Shown here: positions 57,543-64,000 of the stretch, in pieces
Position numbering within the stretch: position 1 is the stretch's first letter
Layout: each line of letters begins with the position of its first letter
Source of the DNA: Paenimyroides viscosum
GTDB lineage: Bacteria; Bacteroidota; Bacteroidia; Flavobacteriales; Flavobacteriaceae
DNA length: 64,000 nucleotides
NCBI RefSeq assembly: GCF_003858535.1
Contig: NZ_RQTJ01000009.1
Coordinates: forward strand, 1-64,000
Direction: 5' to 3'
The notes under the pieces: generated by a model
Told to the model about the DNA's origin: nothing
What the model saw: only the letters and a program-made list of their open reading frames with translations
The model's database searches: none
Program-made: the position numbers and the translations under genes

Positions 57543-57968
57543 TTAATTATATACGGTAATCATAGAGCCCGTTTTTGAAACGCGGTATTCTTTCAGCGGA
57601 TATTGCGCATCGGTAGTTGCCAATCCTAAATATAAATTATACACCAAAGCATCACTGCAACCACATGTAGCTTCTACTCCGTTCAACGTAAGTTTAGAAC
57701 AATTACTTATTCCGTGATTGGCACAAGTAGCATCAAAAGCGCGCACTCCGGTACCTGTATTAATTACTAAAATACCGTTTATTCCATAAGTTGGTATGTA
57801 TATCGCATTACCGGGATATTCTAATTTATTATAAGTAGGCAATGAAGTATTTATAGGTACATTCACCGCAATTTCAGGCAAATACGGGTTGCGGTTGTCC
57901 CAATCGTCTTTTGCACACGACAGTAAAAATAAACCCGAACATATTGTTAACACAAACAGCTTTTTCAT
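57543..57968 (-). CDS. Rieske-like lipoprotein lacking a canonical cluster
   Basis: This 141-residue protein has a lipobox with C18 (LLSC). The mature part has a Rieske-like beta fold pattern with DATCANHG near 90 and ATCGCSDALYNLY-type sequence near 109. A standard Rieske centre needs CxH and CxxH; here the motifs are CANH and CGC, so a normal 2Fe-2S cluster is doubtful. It has its own perfect -7 element and no operon partner. The longer start at 57989 would span that promoter. Confidence 0.75.
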   Translation of the reverse strand: MKKLFVLTICSGLFLLSCAKDDWDNRNPYLPEIAVNVPINTSLPTYNKLEYPGNAIYIPTYGINGILVINTGTGVRAFDATCANHGISNCSKLTLNGVEATCGCSDALVYNLYLGLATTDAQYPLKEYRVSKTGSMITVYN

Positions 57969-57986
57969 TATAAAAGATTTGGAAAA

Positions 57987-57994
57987 CAAATTTA
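57987..57994 (-). promoter_or_regulatory. -7 element of the Rieske-like lipoprotein gene
   Basis: On the minus strand TAAATTTG fits TAnnTTTG and lies 18 bases before the ATG at 57968. It is back to back with a plus-strand -7 element 6 bases away. Confidence 0.65.
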
Positions 57995-58000
57995 ATTATT

Positions 58001-58008
58001 TAACTTTG
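58001..58008 (+). promoter_or_regulatory. -7 element towards greA
   Basis: TAACTTTG fits TAnnTTTG exactly. It lies 96 bases before the greA ATG, with a terminator-like hairpin in between. Confidence 0.65.
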
Positions 58009-58054
58009 AATAATTATTAAAGTAGAAATATTAACACAATAAACGTATAAGAGC

Positions 58055-58078
58055 AAAATCCCGTATGTATGGGATTTT
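58055..58078 (+). terminator. Terminator-like hairpin in the greA leader
   Basis: AAAATCCC and GGGATTTT pair perfectly around an 8-base loop and are followed by T. No gene ends here because the flanking genes diverge, so it is an attenuator or the end of a short RNA begun at about 58014. Confidence 0.6.
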
Positions 58079-58104
58079 TTCTGTTTTATAAATTGAAATG
58101 AAAA

Positions 58105-58581
58105 ATGAGTAACGTATCCTACTATACTGCCGAGGGCTTGAAGAAATTAAGAGATGAAGTAGAGTATTTAAAAAATGTTGAACGCCCTAAAGCATCACAA
58201 GCAATTGCAGACGCGCGAGATAAAGGTGATTTATCTGAGAATGCAGAATACGATGCAGCAAAAGAAGCTCAAGGTTTGTTAGAATTAAGAATTTCTAAAA
58301 TGGATGAGGTTTTGGCAAATGCCCGTTTAATTGATGAATCGCAATTAGACACATCAAAAGCTTTGGTACTTTCTACCGTGCGTATTAAAAACCAAACCAA
58401 CGGAATGGAAATAAAATACAAACTGGTTGCAGAAAGCGAAGCCGATTTAAAAGCGGGTAAAATTTCGGTAACATCACCAATTGGTAAAGGTTTGTTAGGA
58501 AAATCGGTTGGCGAAATTGCAGAAATCAGCGTACCAAACGGAACATTAAAGTTCGAAGTTTTAGAAATAACAAGAGACTAA
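58105..58581 (+). CDS. greA: Transcription elongation factor GreA
   Basis: GreA rescues backtracked RNA polymerase by stimulating transcript cleavage. The 158-residue protein has the usual length, the N-terminal coiled coil (about 1-75) with the acidic tip DLSENAEYDAAKEAQ, and the C-terminal domain with SPIGKGLLGKSVGE. The HIT gene follows after 11 bases. The leader carries a terminator-like hairpin. Confidence 0.96.
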   Translation: MSNVSYYTAEGLKKLRDEVEYLKNVERPKASQAIADARDKGDLSENAEYDAAKEAQGLLELRISKMDEVLANARLIDESQLDTSKALVLSTVRIKNQTNGMEIKYKLVAESEADLKAGKISVTSPIGKGLLGKSVGEIAEISVPNGTLKFEVLEITRD

Positions 58582-58592
58582 ACCTTTAAGCC

Positions 58593-58979
58593 ATGAGTAT
58601 TTTTACTAAAATCATCAGCGGAGAAATTCCATCGTACAAAGTAGCAGAAAACGATGAGTTTATTGCTTTTTTAGACATCAATCCAAATGCAAAAGGTCAT
58701 ACGTTGTGTGTTCCAAAACAGGAAATCAACAAGATTTTTGATATGGATAAAAGTTTATACACCTGTTTAATGGAATTTTCTTATGATGTGGCACAAGCCA
58801 TAGAAAAAGCAGTTCCTTGCAAGCGTGTTGGGGTTGCCGTTGTTGGGTTAGAAGTGCCTCATGTACATGTACATTTAATTCCGTTACAGGATATGGATGA
58901 TATGCGTTTTCAGCGAAAAGCATCGTTAACACCAGAAGAATTTGAAGAAACAGCCAAGCAAATAGCTGCGAATCTATAA
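58593..58979 (+). CDS. HIT-family nucleotide hydrolase
   Basis: This 128-residue HINT-type protein hydrolyses nucleoside phosphoramidates or dinucleotides in its family. The histidine triad is HVHVHLIPL near 90. IFTKIISGEIPSYKVAEND at the N terminus and LDINPNAKGHTLCVP are typical. It is probably transcribed with greA. The terminator at 58984 follows. Confidence 0.93.
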   Translation: MSIFTKIISGEIPSYKVAENDEFIAFLDINPNAKGHTLCVPKQEINKIFDMDKSLYTCLMEFSYDVAQAIEKAVPCKRVGVAVVGLEVPHVHVHLIPLQDMDDMRFQRKASLTPEEFEETAKQIAANL

Positions 58980-58983
58980 AATG

Positions 58984-59009
58984 AATCCCTTTGAAATTTC
59001 AAAGGGATT
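58984..59009. terminator. Bidirectional terminator
   Basis: A 26-base perfect palindrome (AATCCCTTTG with CAAAGGGATT around AAATTT) is followed by T, between the convergent HIT and histidine kinase genes. Confidence 0.85.
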
Positions 59010-59023
59010 TTTTATTCAACTTT

Positions 59024-60172
59024 TTAAACTTTCTTATATTGAATAGAAAATGTAGTTCCCTTGCCAATTTCAGATTTTAAAACTTTAATACTTCCTTTAT
59101 GGTATTTTTGAACAATGCGCTGGGTAAGCGAAAGTCCCAATCCCCAACCGCGTTTTTTGGTTGAAAAACCAGGTTCGAAAACTTTTCTAAACTGATTTTT
59201 AGGAATTCCTTTACCGGTATCGCTTACTAAAATCTGCAGCGTATTTTCGTTGTTTCTTATTTCAACTTCCACATTTCCTTTTCCCTTAATGGCATCAATA
59301 GCATTTTTCACAAGGTTTTCAATGGTCCAGCTGTGCAAGGTTGGGTTCAGCATTAAATTTACAATATCGGTATTGGTTTCAAACTTAAAATTAATCTGTT
59401 TAGAACTGCGCGATTGTAAATAATCAAACGATTTTTTGGTTTCTTCCACAATATTCAGCAACTCCAGATTAGGTTCAGATCCTATCTTAGAAAAACGGTC
59501 GGCAATAGTCTGCAAACGATCAACATCTTTCTGCACTTCCTCTACAATATTTTCATCTATTTCTTCTAACTTCATTATTTCAATCCATCCCATTAAAGAA
59601 GAAAGTGGCGTGCCAATTTGGTGCGCCGTTTCTTTTGCCATACCTGCCCACAATTTATTTTCAGATGACATTTTACTGGCACGAAAGTAACTGTAAACCA
59701 ACAATCCAAACAAAACCAAAATAGCAACCAACGCCAAAGGATAATATTTTAACTTGGTAATTAAAGATGAATTTCCGTAATAAACATATTGATTTCCGCT
59801 TGGATGTACAATTTCGATAGGTGCATTTTGTTTTTTAAGATCCAAAAGCATTTTCCTTATCAAAACGGTATCTTCTGCAACTTCTTTCGGTAAGTTTGAA
59901 AAACTTCTAATACTGTCAGTTTTAGTTATCAAAATAACAGGAATAGTGGTATTTTTTATAACGATATTAGAAGGCAGTTCAATATCCCCGTCTAAATCAG
60001 AAAGATCACTAATTTTTTGATTTGCTTCCGCCCAAATTTCCATTTTCACACGTTCTTCATGCTTAAATGTCTGGAAAAGCAAATACGTATTCCAAAGAAT
60101 TAAAATTAAAATTCCCAACGAAAAAATCAAGAGAAACCAACGGGTGTACAAGCTTCTTTTAAGTATTGACAT
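59024..60172 (-). CDS. Orphan sensor histidine kinase
   Basis: This 382-residue kinase has two membrane helices (about 12-33 and 143-165) with a roughly 110-residue periplasmic part between them. The dimerisation domain holds the phospho-acceptor histidine in AKETAHQIGTPLSSL near 186. The ATPase domain has NLVKNAIDAI, DTGKGIP and GWGLGLSLTQRI. No response regulator is adjacent, so its partner is elsewhere. The ligand is unknown. Confidence 0.92.
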   Translation of the reverse strand: MSILKRSLYTRWFLLIFSLGILILILWNTYLLFQTFKHEERVKMEIWAEANQKISDLSDLDGDIELPSNIVIKNTTIPVILITKTDSIRSFSNLPKEVAEDTVLIRKMLLDLKKQNAPIEIVHPSGNQYVYYGNSSLITKLKYYPLALVAILVLFGLLVYSYFRASKMSSENKLWAGMAKETAHQIGTPLSSLMGWIEIMKLEEIDENIVEEVQKDVDRLQTIADRFSKIGSEPNLELLNIVEETKKSFDYLQSRSSKQINFKFETNTDIVNLMLNPTLHSWTIENLVKNAIDAIKGKGNVEVEIRNNENTLQILVSDTGKGIPKNQFRKVFEPGFSTKKRGWGLGLSLTQRIVQKYHKGSIKVLKSEIGKGTTFSIQYKKV

Positions 60173-60271
60173 GCAGTAAAATTTGAAATGCGTTTAGCAA
60201 GATACTGCTTTATAACGTTATTTTGTTGATAATATTTTGAAAATTGAACCTAAAATTTTCAACGCAATACT

Positions 60272-60279
60272 TATATTTG
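60272..60279 (+). promoter_or_regulatory. -7 element of the flavin reductase gene
   Basis: TATATTTG fits TAnnTTTG and lies 17 bases before the ATG at 60297. Confidence 0.65.
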
Positions 60280-60296
60280 TTTAAACCAATTTATGT

Positions 60297-61175
60297 ATGT
60301 TAAGCATTAATCCAGCAGATTTAACTCCGGTTCAAGTTCAGGCGTATTTGCAGGGCGCTGTGGGTCCGCGCCCAATTGCTTTTGCCAGCACGGTTGATGA
60401 AGAAGGAAATCCGAATTTATCACCTTTTAGTTTTTTTAATCTGTTTAGCTCCAATCCGCCTATTCTGGTTTTTTCTCCAGCACGCAGAGTTCGTAACAAT
60501 ACCGTAAAACACACGTTGTTAAACTGCGAAACTACTAAAGAAGTGGTTGTAAACATTGCAAATTACGATATGGTACAGCAACTTTCGTTATCGTCTACTG
60601 AATATGGCGATGGTGTTGATGAATTCATAAAATCGGGCTTTACAAAACTAGCTTCTGATGTTGTAAAACCATTCCGAGTTGCCGAAAGTCCGGTTCAGTT
60701 AGAATGTAAAGTGAACGACATTATTGCTTTGGGCGATCAGGGTGGAGCCGGAAACATGATTATTTGCGAAGTAGTAAAAATTCATATTTCTGAAGATGTT
60801 TTAGATGGTAAAGGCGGTATCGATCAGCATAAAATAGATTTAATTGCTCGTATGGGTGGTAACTGGTACACACGCGCCACACCGGGAATGTTCGAGGTTG
60901 AAAAACCACTAACCACTTTAGGAATTGGCGTTGATGCCATACCCGAAGATGCAAAAAAAAGTGGTATATTTGCAGGAAACGATTTAGGTATTTTAGGCAA
61001 CGTAGAAGTACTGCCAACTGCCAATGAAGTTGAAGCATTTTTAAATGAAAACCCTGAAATTGCAAGCTGGGTTAATAATAATAACAACGAATTAATTTAC
61101 AAAAAAGCGAAAACGTTTTTAAGCACTAACGATGTAACATTGGCTTGGAAAACAATTTTAGCAGCAAAAATATAA
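60297..61175 (+). CDS. Flavin reductase-like/flavoredoxin-family protein
   Basis: This 292-residue protein has the split-barrel FMN-binding domain (about 10-205). QGAVGPRPIAFASTVDEEGNP is the typical start, PFSFFNLFSSNPPILVFSP the FMN-contact segment, and VKIHISEDVLDGKGGID a further conserved stretch. The C-terminal 85 residues are an extension seen in the larger Bacteroidota members. The substrate is unknown. The DUF3127 gene follows after 5 bases. Confidence 0.9.
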   Translation: MLSINPADLTPVQVQAYLQGAVGPRPIAFASTVDEEGNPNLSPFSFFNLFSSNPPILVFSPARRVRNNTVKHTLLNCETTKEVVVNIANYDMVQQLSLSSTEYGDGVDEFIKSGFTKLASDVVKPFRVAESPVQLECKVNDIIALGDQGGAGNMIICEVVKIHISEDVLDGKGGIDQHKIDLIARMGGNWYTRATPGMFEVEKPLTTLGIGVDAIPEDAKKSGIFAGNDLGILGNVEVLPTANEVEAFLNENPEIASWVNNNNNELIYKKAKTFLSTNDVTLAWKTILAAKI

Positions 61176-61180
61176 TACAA

Positions 61181-61678
61181 ATGGAAGTTTTAGGAAGAAT
61201 TAAAATGGTTGGTCCCGTACAAGATGTAAGTCCAACATTTAGAAAAAGAGAATTGGTAGTAACAACCGAAGAGCAATATCCGCAACACATTATGATTGAG
61301 TTTACACAAGACAAATGTGACCTGTTAAATCAGTTCCAAATTGGTGAGCAAGTTCGTGTAGGCATTAATTTACGTGGTAGAGAATGGGTTAATCCGCAAG
61401 GAGAAACACGTTACTTTAACTCAATTCAAGGTTGGAGAATTGATCGTCCGCAACAAATGCAACAACCACAACAAGGCTATGCACAGCCACAACAAGGTGG
61501 TGGTTACGGTCAACCGCAACAAGGTTACAATCAACAACCACAGCAAGGTCAAGGATACGGTCAGCCAAATCCTTTTGAAAACCAAGGCGGTGGTTATGCG
61601 AATAATAACAATTCAGGCTTCCCTCCTGCTCCGAATTTTAATCAAAATCAAGAAGCAGAAGACGATTTGCCTTTTTAA
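61181..61678 (+). CDS. DUF3127 protein with SSB-like C-terminal tip
   Basis: This 165-residue protein has an N-terminal DUF3127 domain (about 1-87, MEVLGRIKMVGPVQDVSPTF to TRYFNSIQGWRIDR) that looks like an OB-type beta barrel. A Gln/Gly/Pro/Tyr-rich linker (about 88-150) follows, and the last residues are acidic-hydrophobic, EDDLPF. Bacterial SSB has the same plan, with a similar DDIPF tip that recruits repair proteins. Nucleic-acid binding is inference. The frame is open upstream from 61145, but that would overlap the flavin reductase gene; 61181 is 5 bases after its stop. Confidence 0.88.
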   Translation: MEVLGRIKMVGPVQDVSPTFRKRELVVTTEEQYPQHIMIEFTQDKCDLLNQFQIGEQVRVGINLRGREWVNPQGETRYFNSIQGWRIDRPQQMQQPQQGYAQPQQGGGYGQPQQGYNQQPQQGQGYGQPNPFENQGGGYANNNNSGFPPAPNFNQNQEAEDDLPF

Positions 61679-61703
61679 TTTTGAAATAAAAACAATAATT
61701 TTG

Positions 61704-61731
61704 AATCCTGATTACATTTGTAATCGGGATT
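61704..61731 (+). terminator. Hairpin overlapping the aat promoter
   Basis: An 11-bp stem with one G:T wobble (AATCCTGATTA with TAATCGGGATT) and a T run reads as the terminator of the DUF3127 gene. The stem end and loop contain TACATTTG (61713-61720), a perfect -7 element for aat, whose ATG (61737) lies just beyond the T run. Confidence 0.7.
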
Positions 61732-61736
61732 TTTTT

Positions 61737-62396
61737 ATGTACAAACTTACCAAAGAACTCTTTTTTCCAAATGTTGAAACAGCCCATTCGTCGGGCATTG
61801 TTGCTTTTGGTGGCGATTTATCAACCGAACGATTGATGCTTGCTTACAAAAGCGGTATTTTTCCTTGGTTTGAAGATGGTGAAGAAATAACCTGGTTTGC
61901 TCCAGAAGAACGAATGGTTTTGTTTTTAAATCAGTTGAAGATCTCAAAATCAACCCGAAATATTATCAACAGAAACATCTTTAAGGTAACATTCAATACT
62001 GCTTTTAAAGATGTAATTACTCACTGCCAACAAACAAAACGCAACGGACAATTAGGCACTTGGATTACCGATGATATGTACGATGCGTACCTTAAACTAC
62101 ACGAATTGGGTTATGCAAAATCGGTTGAAGTTTGGCAGGATAATGAATTGGTCGGAGGTTTGTATGGTATTGATTTAGGACATATTTTTTGTGGCGAAAG
62201 CATGTTTTCAAAGGTATCAAACGCCTCTAAAATTGCTTTTATACACTTGACCAATAAATTAAAAGCAGAGAATTATCAGCTAATTGACTGTCAGGTTTAC
62301 AACGATTATTTAGCACAATTGGGTTGTGAAGAAATTCCGCGTGATTTGTTTATGCAGATTTTGAACAAGGAGCTTTTTGTAAGTTATAATGAGTAA
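61737..62396 (+). CDS. aat: Leucyl/phenylalanyl-tRNA-protein transferase
   Basis: Aat adds Leu or Phe to the N terminus of proteins with basic first residues, marking them for ClpAP. The 219-residue protein has the FPNVETAHSSGIVAFGGDLS start, the SGIFPWFEDGEEITWFAPEER block, and the core GGLYGIDLGHIFCGESMFS. The frame extends upstream through the DUF3127 gene, but the family starts at this ATG. Confidence 0.94.
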   Translation: MYKLTKELFFPNVETAHSSGIVAFGGDLSTERLMLAYKSGIFPWFEDGEEITWFAPEERMVLFLNQLKISKSTRNIINRNIFKVTFNTAFKDVITHCQQTKRNGQLGTWITDDMYDAYLKLHELGYAKSVEVWQDNELVGGLYGIDLGHIFCGESMFSKVSNASKIAFIHLTNKLKAENYQLIDCQVYNDYLAQLGCEEIPRDLFMQILNKELFVSYNE

Positions 62397-62428
62397 TTTT
62401 TGTATTTTTATTTCTAATTCAGAAAAGA

Positions 62429-62839
62429 ATGGAATTGATAACATTAAAAACTTTTGACAATTACATTGAAGCTCACCTTTTAAAAACAAAATTAGAAAGT
62501 GAATCTATATATTGCTTTTTACAAGATGAAAGTGTTGTAGCTACCAATCCTCTGTATTCTTTTGCTGTTGGTGGAATTAAATTAAAAGTTAAAAAGGAAG
62601 ATTTTGATACCGCTTTAAAAATAATACAAGAAGAAAACATTTATTTAGAGCAAAATCAATCTAATATCACTTGCGAAAATTGTGGTAGTAATACTTTTTA
62701 TAATAATTATAAATCTGTCAAAAATCTAAAAGGATTTTTTGCAATGATTATTTCCTTTATGTTTCAAACCTATCCAATATACTATAAAAATGTTCGAAAA
62801 TGTAAAGCATGTGGCTTTGAAAAAGAAACATTAAATTAA
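62429..62839 (+). CDS. DUF2007 protein with C-terminal zinc-ribbon-like cysteines
   Basis: This 136-residue protein has an N-terminal DUF2007 domain (about 1-72: ELITLKTFDNYIEAHLLKTK, FAVGGIKLKV, ALKIIQEE). Then come CENCG (81-85) and CKACG (128-132), a four-cysteine zinc-ribbon-like set with a hydrophobic stretch (GFFAMIISFMF) between the pairs. The function is unknown. It ends at the base before the convergent tag gene. Confidence 0.82.
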   Translation: MELITLKTFDNYIEAHLLKTKLESESIYCFLQDESVVATNPLYSFAVGGIKLKVKKEDFDTALKIIQEENIYLEQNQSNITCENCGSNTFYNNYKSVKNLKGFFAMIISFMFQTYPIYYKNVRKCKACGFEKETLN

Positions 62840-63403
62840 TCAGTTCTTTTTATAACAAAAACACGACGTAATATGATCGTTTACCATACCAACAGCCTGC
62901 ATAAAGGCATAAACGGTAGTTGATCCCATAAATTTAAAACCACGTTTTTTAAGATCTTTTGCCAAGGCATCTGATATTTCGGTTTTTGCAACGGCATCTT
63001 TAATACTTTTCAGTTTATTATCAATCGGTTTTCCGTTTACATAGCTCCATAAATATTCAGAGAACGAACCAAATTCTTTTTGAATTTCCTGAAAAACGCG
63101 TGCATTGTTTATAGTAGCTTCAATTTTTCCACGATGACGAATAATGCCTTCATTCTGTAGCAATTCTTCAATTTTGGCATCGTTATATTTCACGATTTTT
63201 TTGTCATTGAAATTATCAAAAGCTTTACGGAAGTTCTCGCGTTTCTTTAAAATAGTAATCCAGCTTAAGCCCGCCTGAAAAGATTCCAACACTAAAAATT
63301 CAAACAAAACTTTATCATCATAAACAGGTTTTCCCCATTCTTCGTCGTGATATTTTATGTATAACTCATCGTTTGACACCCAATTGCATCTAATTTTTTC
63401 CAT
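62840..63403 (-). CDS. tag: DNA-3-methyladenine glycosylase I
   Basis: Tag removes 3-methyladenine from DNA. The 187-residue protein has the family length, the HDEEWGKPVYDDKVLFEFL segment with conserved Trp and Asp, QAGLSWITILKKRENF with the active-site region, and the C-terminal zinc ligands in MVNDHITSCFC. It starts 2 bases after the outer-membrane barrel gene and is probably co-transcribed with it. Confidence 0.95.
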   Translation of the reverse strand: MEKIRCNWVSNDELYIKYHDEEWGKPVYDDKVLFEFLVLESFQAGLSWITILKKRENFRKAFDNFNDKKIVKYNDAKIEELLQNEGIIRHRGKIEATINNARVFQEIQKEFGSFSEYLWSYVNGKPIDNKLKSIKDAVAKTEISDALAKDLKKRGFKFMGSTTVYAFMQAVGMVNDHITSCFCYKKN

Positions 63404-63405
63404 AA

Positions 63406-64000
63406 TTAATTCGTTTTAAATGGTGGTGTTCCTTGCGGAAACATCTGTTGGTTTTGATCTTTAAACGATCCAAAATTAAACGTTAATCCCACTTTAAACA
63501 TACGGCGTTCGTTCAAAGTTTGCGTGCGCATTTGTAAACCGTTTCCAAAAACGTTAACATCAAAACCATCAGTATTCAGTACGTTATCAACACCCACATT
63601 TACATTCAGCTTGTTATCCAAAAACTTTTTATTAAAGGTAACACTTAAATTTTGTGCCGGTTTGTTTAACTCGTACAAATTCATTACCCCTTTAAACATG
63701 TTGTAATACGTAACAAAAACGCGCGTATTGTTTCCTAAATAAAACTGTGAATAGGTAAAAATATAAAAAGCTCCTTTCTGAAATCGATCCGGAATCACCT
63801 CATCGTACGTAGTTTTAAAATATCCTGCATTTAAATAGGTAAACGACAATTCATCAACATTCAATCCGTTTCTATCGTTAATCATGCTTTTAATTCCTTT
63901 GGTAAACATGGCGTAAGGAATCGGCAATCCCATGTTGAAACTTTGCGAAATTCCGTTTTCGATATTATGTGATTTAGATTCCAACGTACCATTCGGAGTG
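63406..64000 (-). CDS. Outer-membrane beta-barrel protein, 3' part
   Basis: The open frame runs to the window edge, so the 5' part is missing. The visible 198 or so residues are the last barrel strands of a TonB-receptor-like or OMP_b-brl protein (for example GAFYIFTYSQFYLGNNTRVF, KLNVNVGVDNVLNT and MFKVGLTFNFG), followed by a short PQGTPPFKTN tail. It resembles the barrels at 2922 and 5845 in type. The cargo cannot be inferred. Confidence 0.85.
   Translation of the reverse strand, partial: TPNGTLESKSHNIENGISQSFNMGLPIPYAMFTKGIKSMINDRNGLNVDELSFTYLNAGYFKTTYDEVIPDRFQKGAFYIFTYSQFYLGNNTRVFVTYYNMFKGVMNLYELNKPAQNLSVTFNKKFLDNKLNVNVGVDNVLNTDGFDVNVFGNGLQMRTQTLNERRMFKVGLTFNFGSFKDQNQQMFPQGTPPFKTN

Noticed and set aside
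61374-61736. Upstream in-frame extension of aat through the DUF3127 gene
   Set aside because: The extension overlaps a well-supported gene in another frame and the Aat family begins at 61737.

Overview
The window is chromosomal DNA of a low-GC Bacteroidota bacterium, most likely a member of the Flavobacteriaceae. The evidence is the complete gldK-gldL-gldM-gldN cluster of the type IX secretion system, SusC/OMP-type outer-membrane barrels carrying carboxypeptidase-like N-terminal domains, a Bacteroidota-type short RpoD, and many copies of the Bacteroidota promoter -7 element TAnnTTTG just ahead of genes. I cannot fix the genus from the sequence. Almost everything is core genome. No prophage, insertion sequence, CRISPR array or integron is visible.

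Layout. 0-2.7 kb: two tandem initiator tRNAs (minus), divergent from the GTPases era and der. 2.9-8.6 kb: a tandem pair of paralogous outer-membrane barrel proteins. 8.7-12.1 kb (minus): a tightly packed operon of a small HEXXH protein, a PLP-dependent deaminase-like enzyme, a glucosaminidase/LysM lipoprotein and hemL. 12.2-15.9 kb: a DUF5522-urocanate hydratase fusion, a DUF4136 lipoprotein, a Crp/Fnr-type regulator and a Gdx/SugE-like SMR exporter. 15.9-29.1 kb (minus): ABC-F ATPase, FAD oxidoreductase, gldKLMN, an arginase-fold protein with eroded metal ligands, topA, and a two-gene unit of a WYL regulator plus a SLOG-like protein whose motif order looks circularly permuted. 29.2-36.9 kb: miaB, a four-helix-bundle gene, a sigma-54 activator, lptE, a TPR-like protein, secG, groES, a second four-helix-bundle gene and groEL. 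37.0-42.3 kb: aldehyde dehydrogenase with DUF779, then a probable copper module (HMA protein, TonB receptor, HYC_CC_PP protein). 42.3-51.2 kb: a GAF/fRMsr-like protein, a lipoprotein, rpsO-pnp, two tandem paralogs plus the relic of a third, an orphan gene, rpoD, and an ECF sigma factor with its membrane partner. 51.2-64 kb: ahcY, a phosphopantetheinyl transferase, an ArfB-like factor, a TPP riboswitch controlling a TonB receptor, greA, a HIT protein, a histidine kinase, a flavin reductase, a DUF3127 protein with an SSB-like tip, aat, a DUF2007 protein, tag, and the 3' part of another outer-membrane barrel gene.

How the genes work together. The gldKLMN proteins form the T9SS core ring and motor. 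LptE, SecG, the outer-membrane barrels and the glucosaminidase serve envelope biogenesis. Era, Der, MiaB, S15, PNPase, GreA, RpoD, the ABC-F protein, ArfB and Aat serve translation and RNA metabolism. The TPP riboswitch links a TonB receptor to thiamine supply. The cysteine-rich trio at 39-42 kb looks like a metal, probably copper, uptake or handling unit.

No dramatic new defence or biosynthetic system is visible. The best leads are the WYL/permuted-SLOG pair, the arginase pseudoenzyme beside the T9SS genes, the DUF5522-HutU fusion, the SSB-like tip on DUF3127, the repeat-flanked four-helix-bundle genes (one splits groES from groEL), and several promoters placed so close to the start codon that the transcripts should be leaderless.
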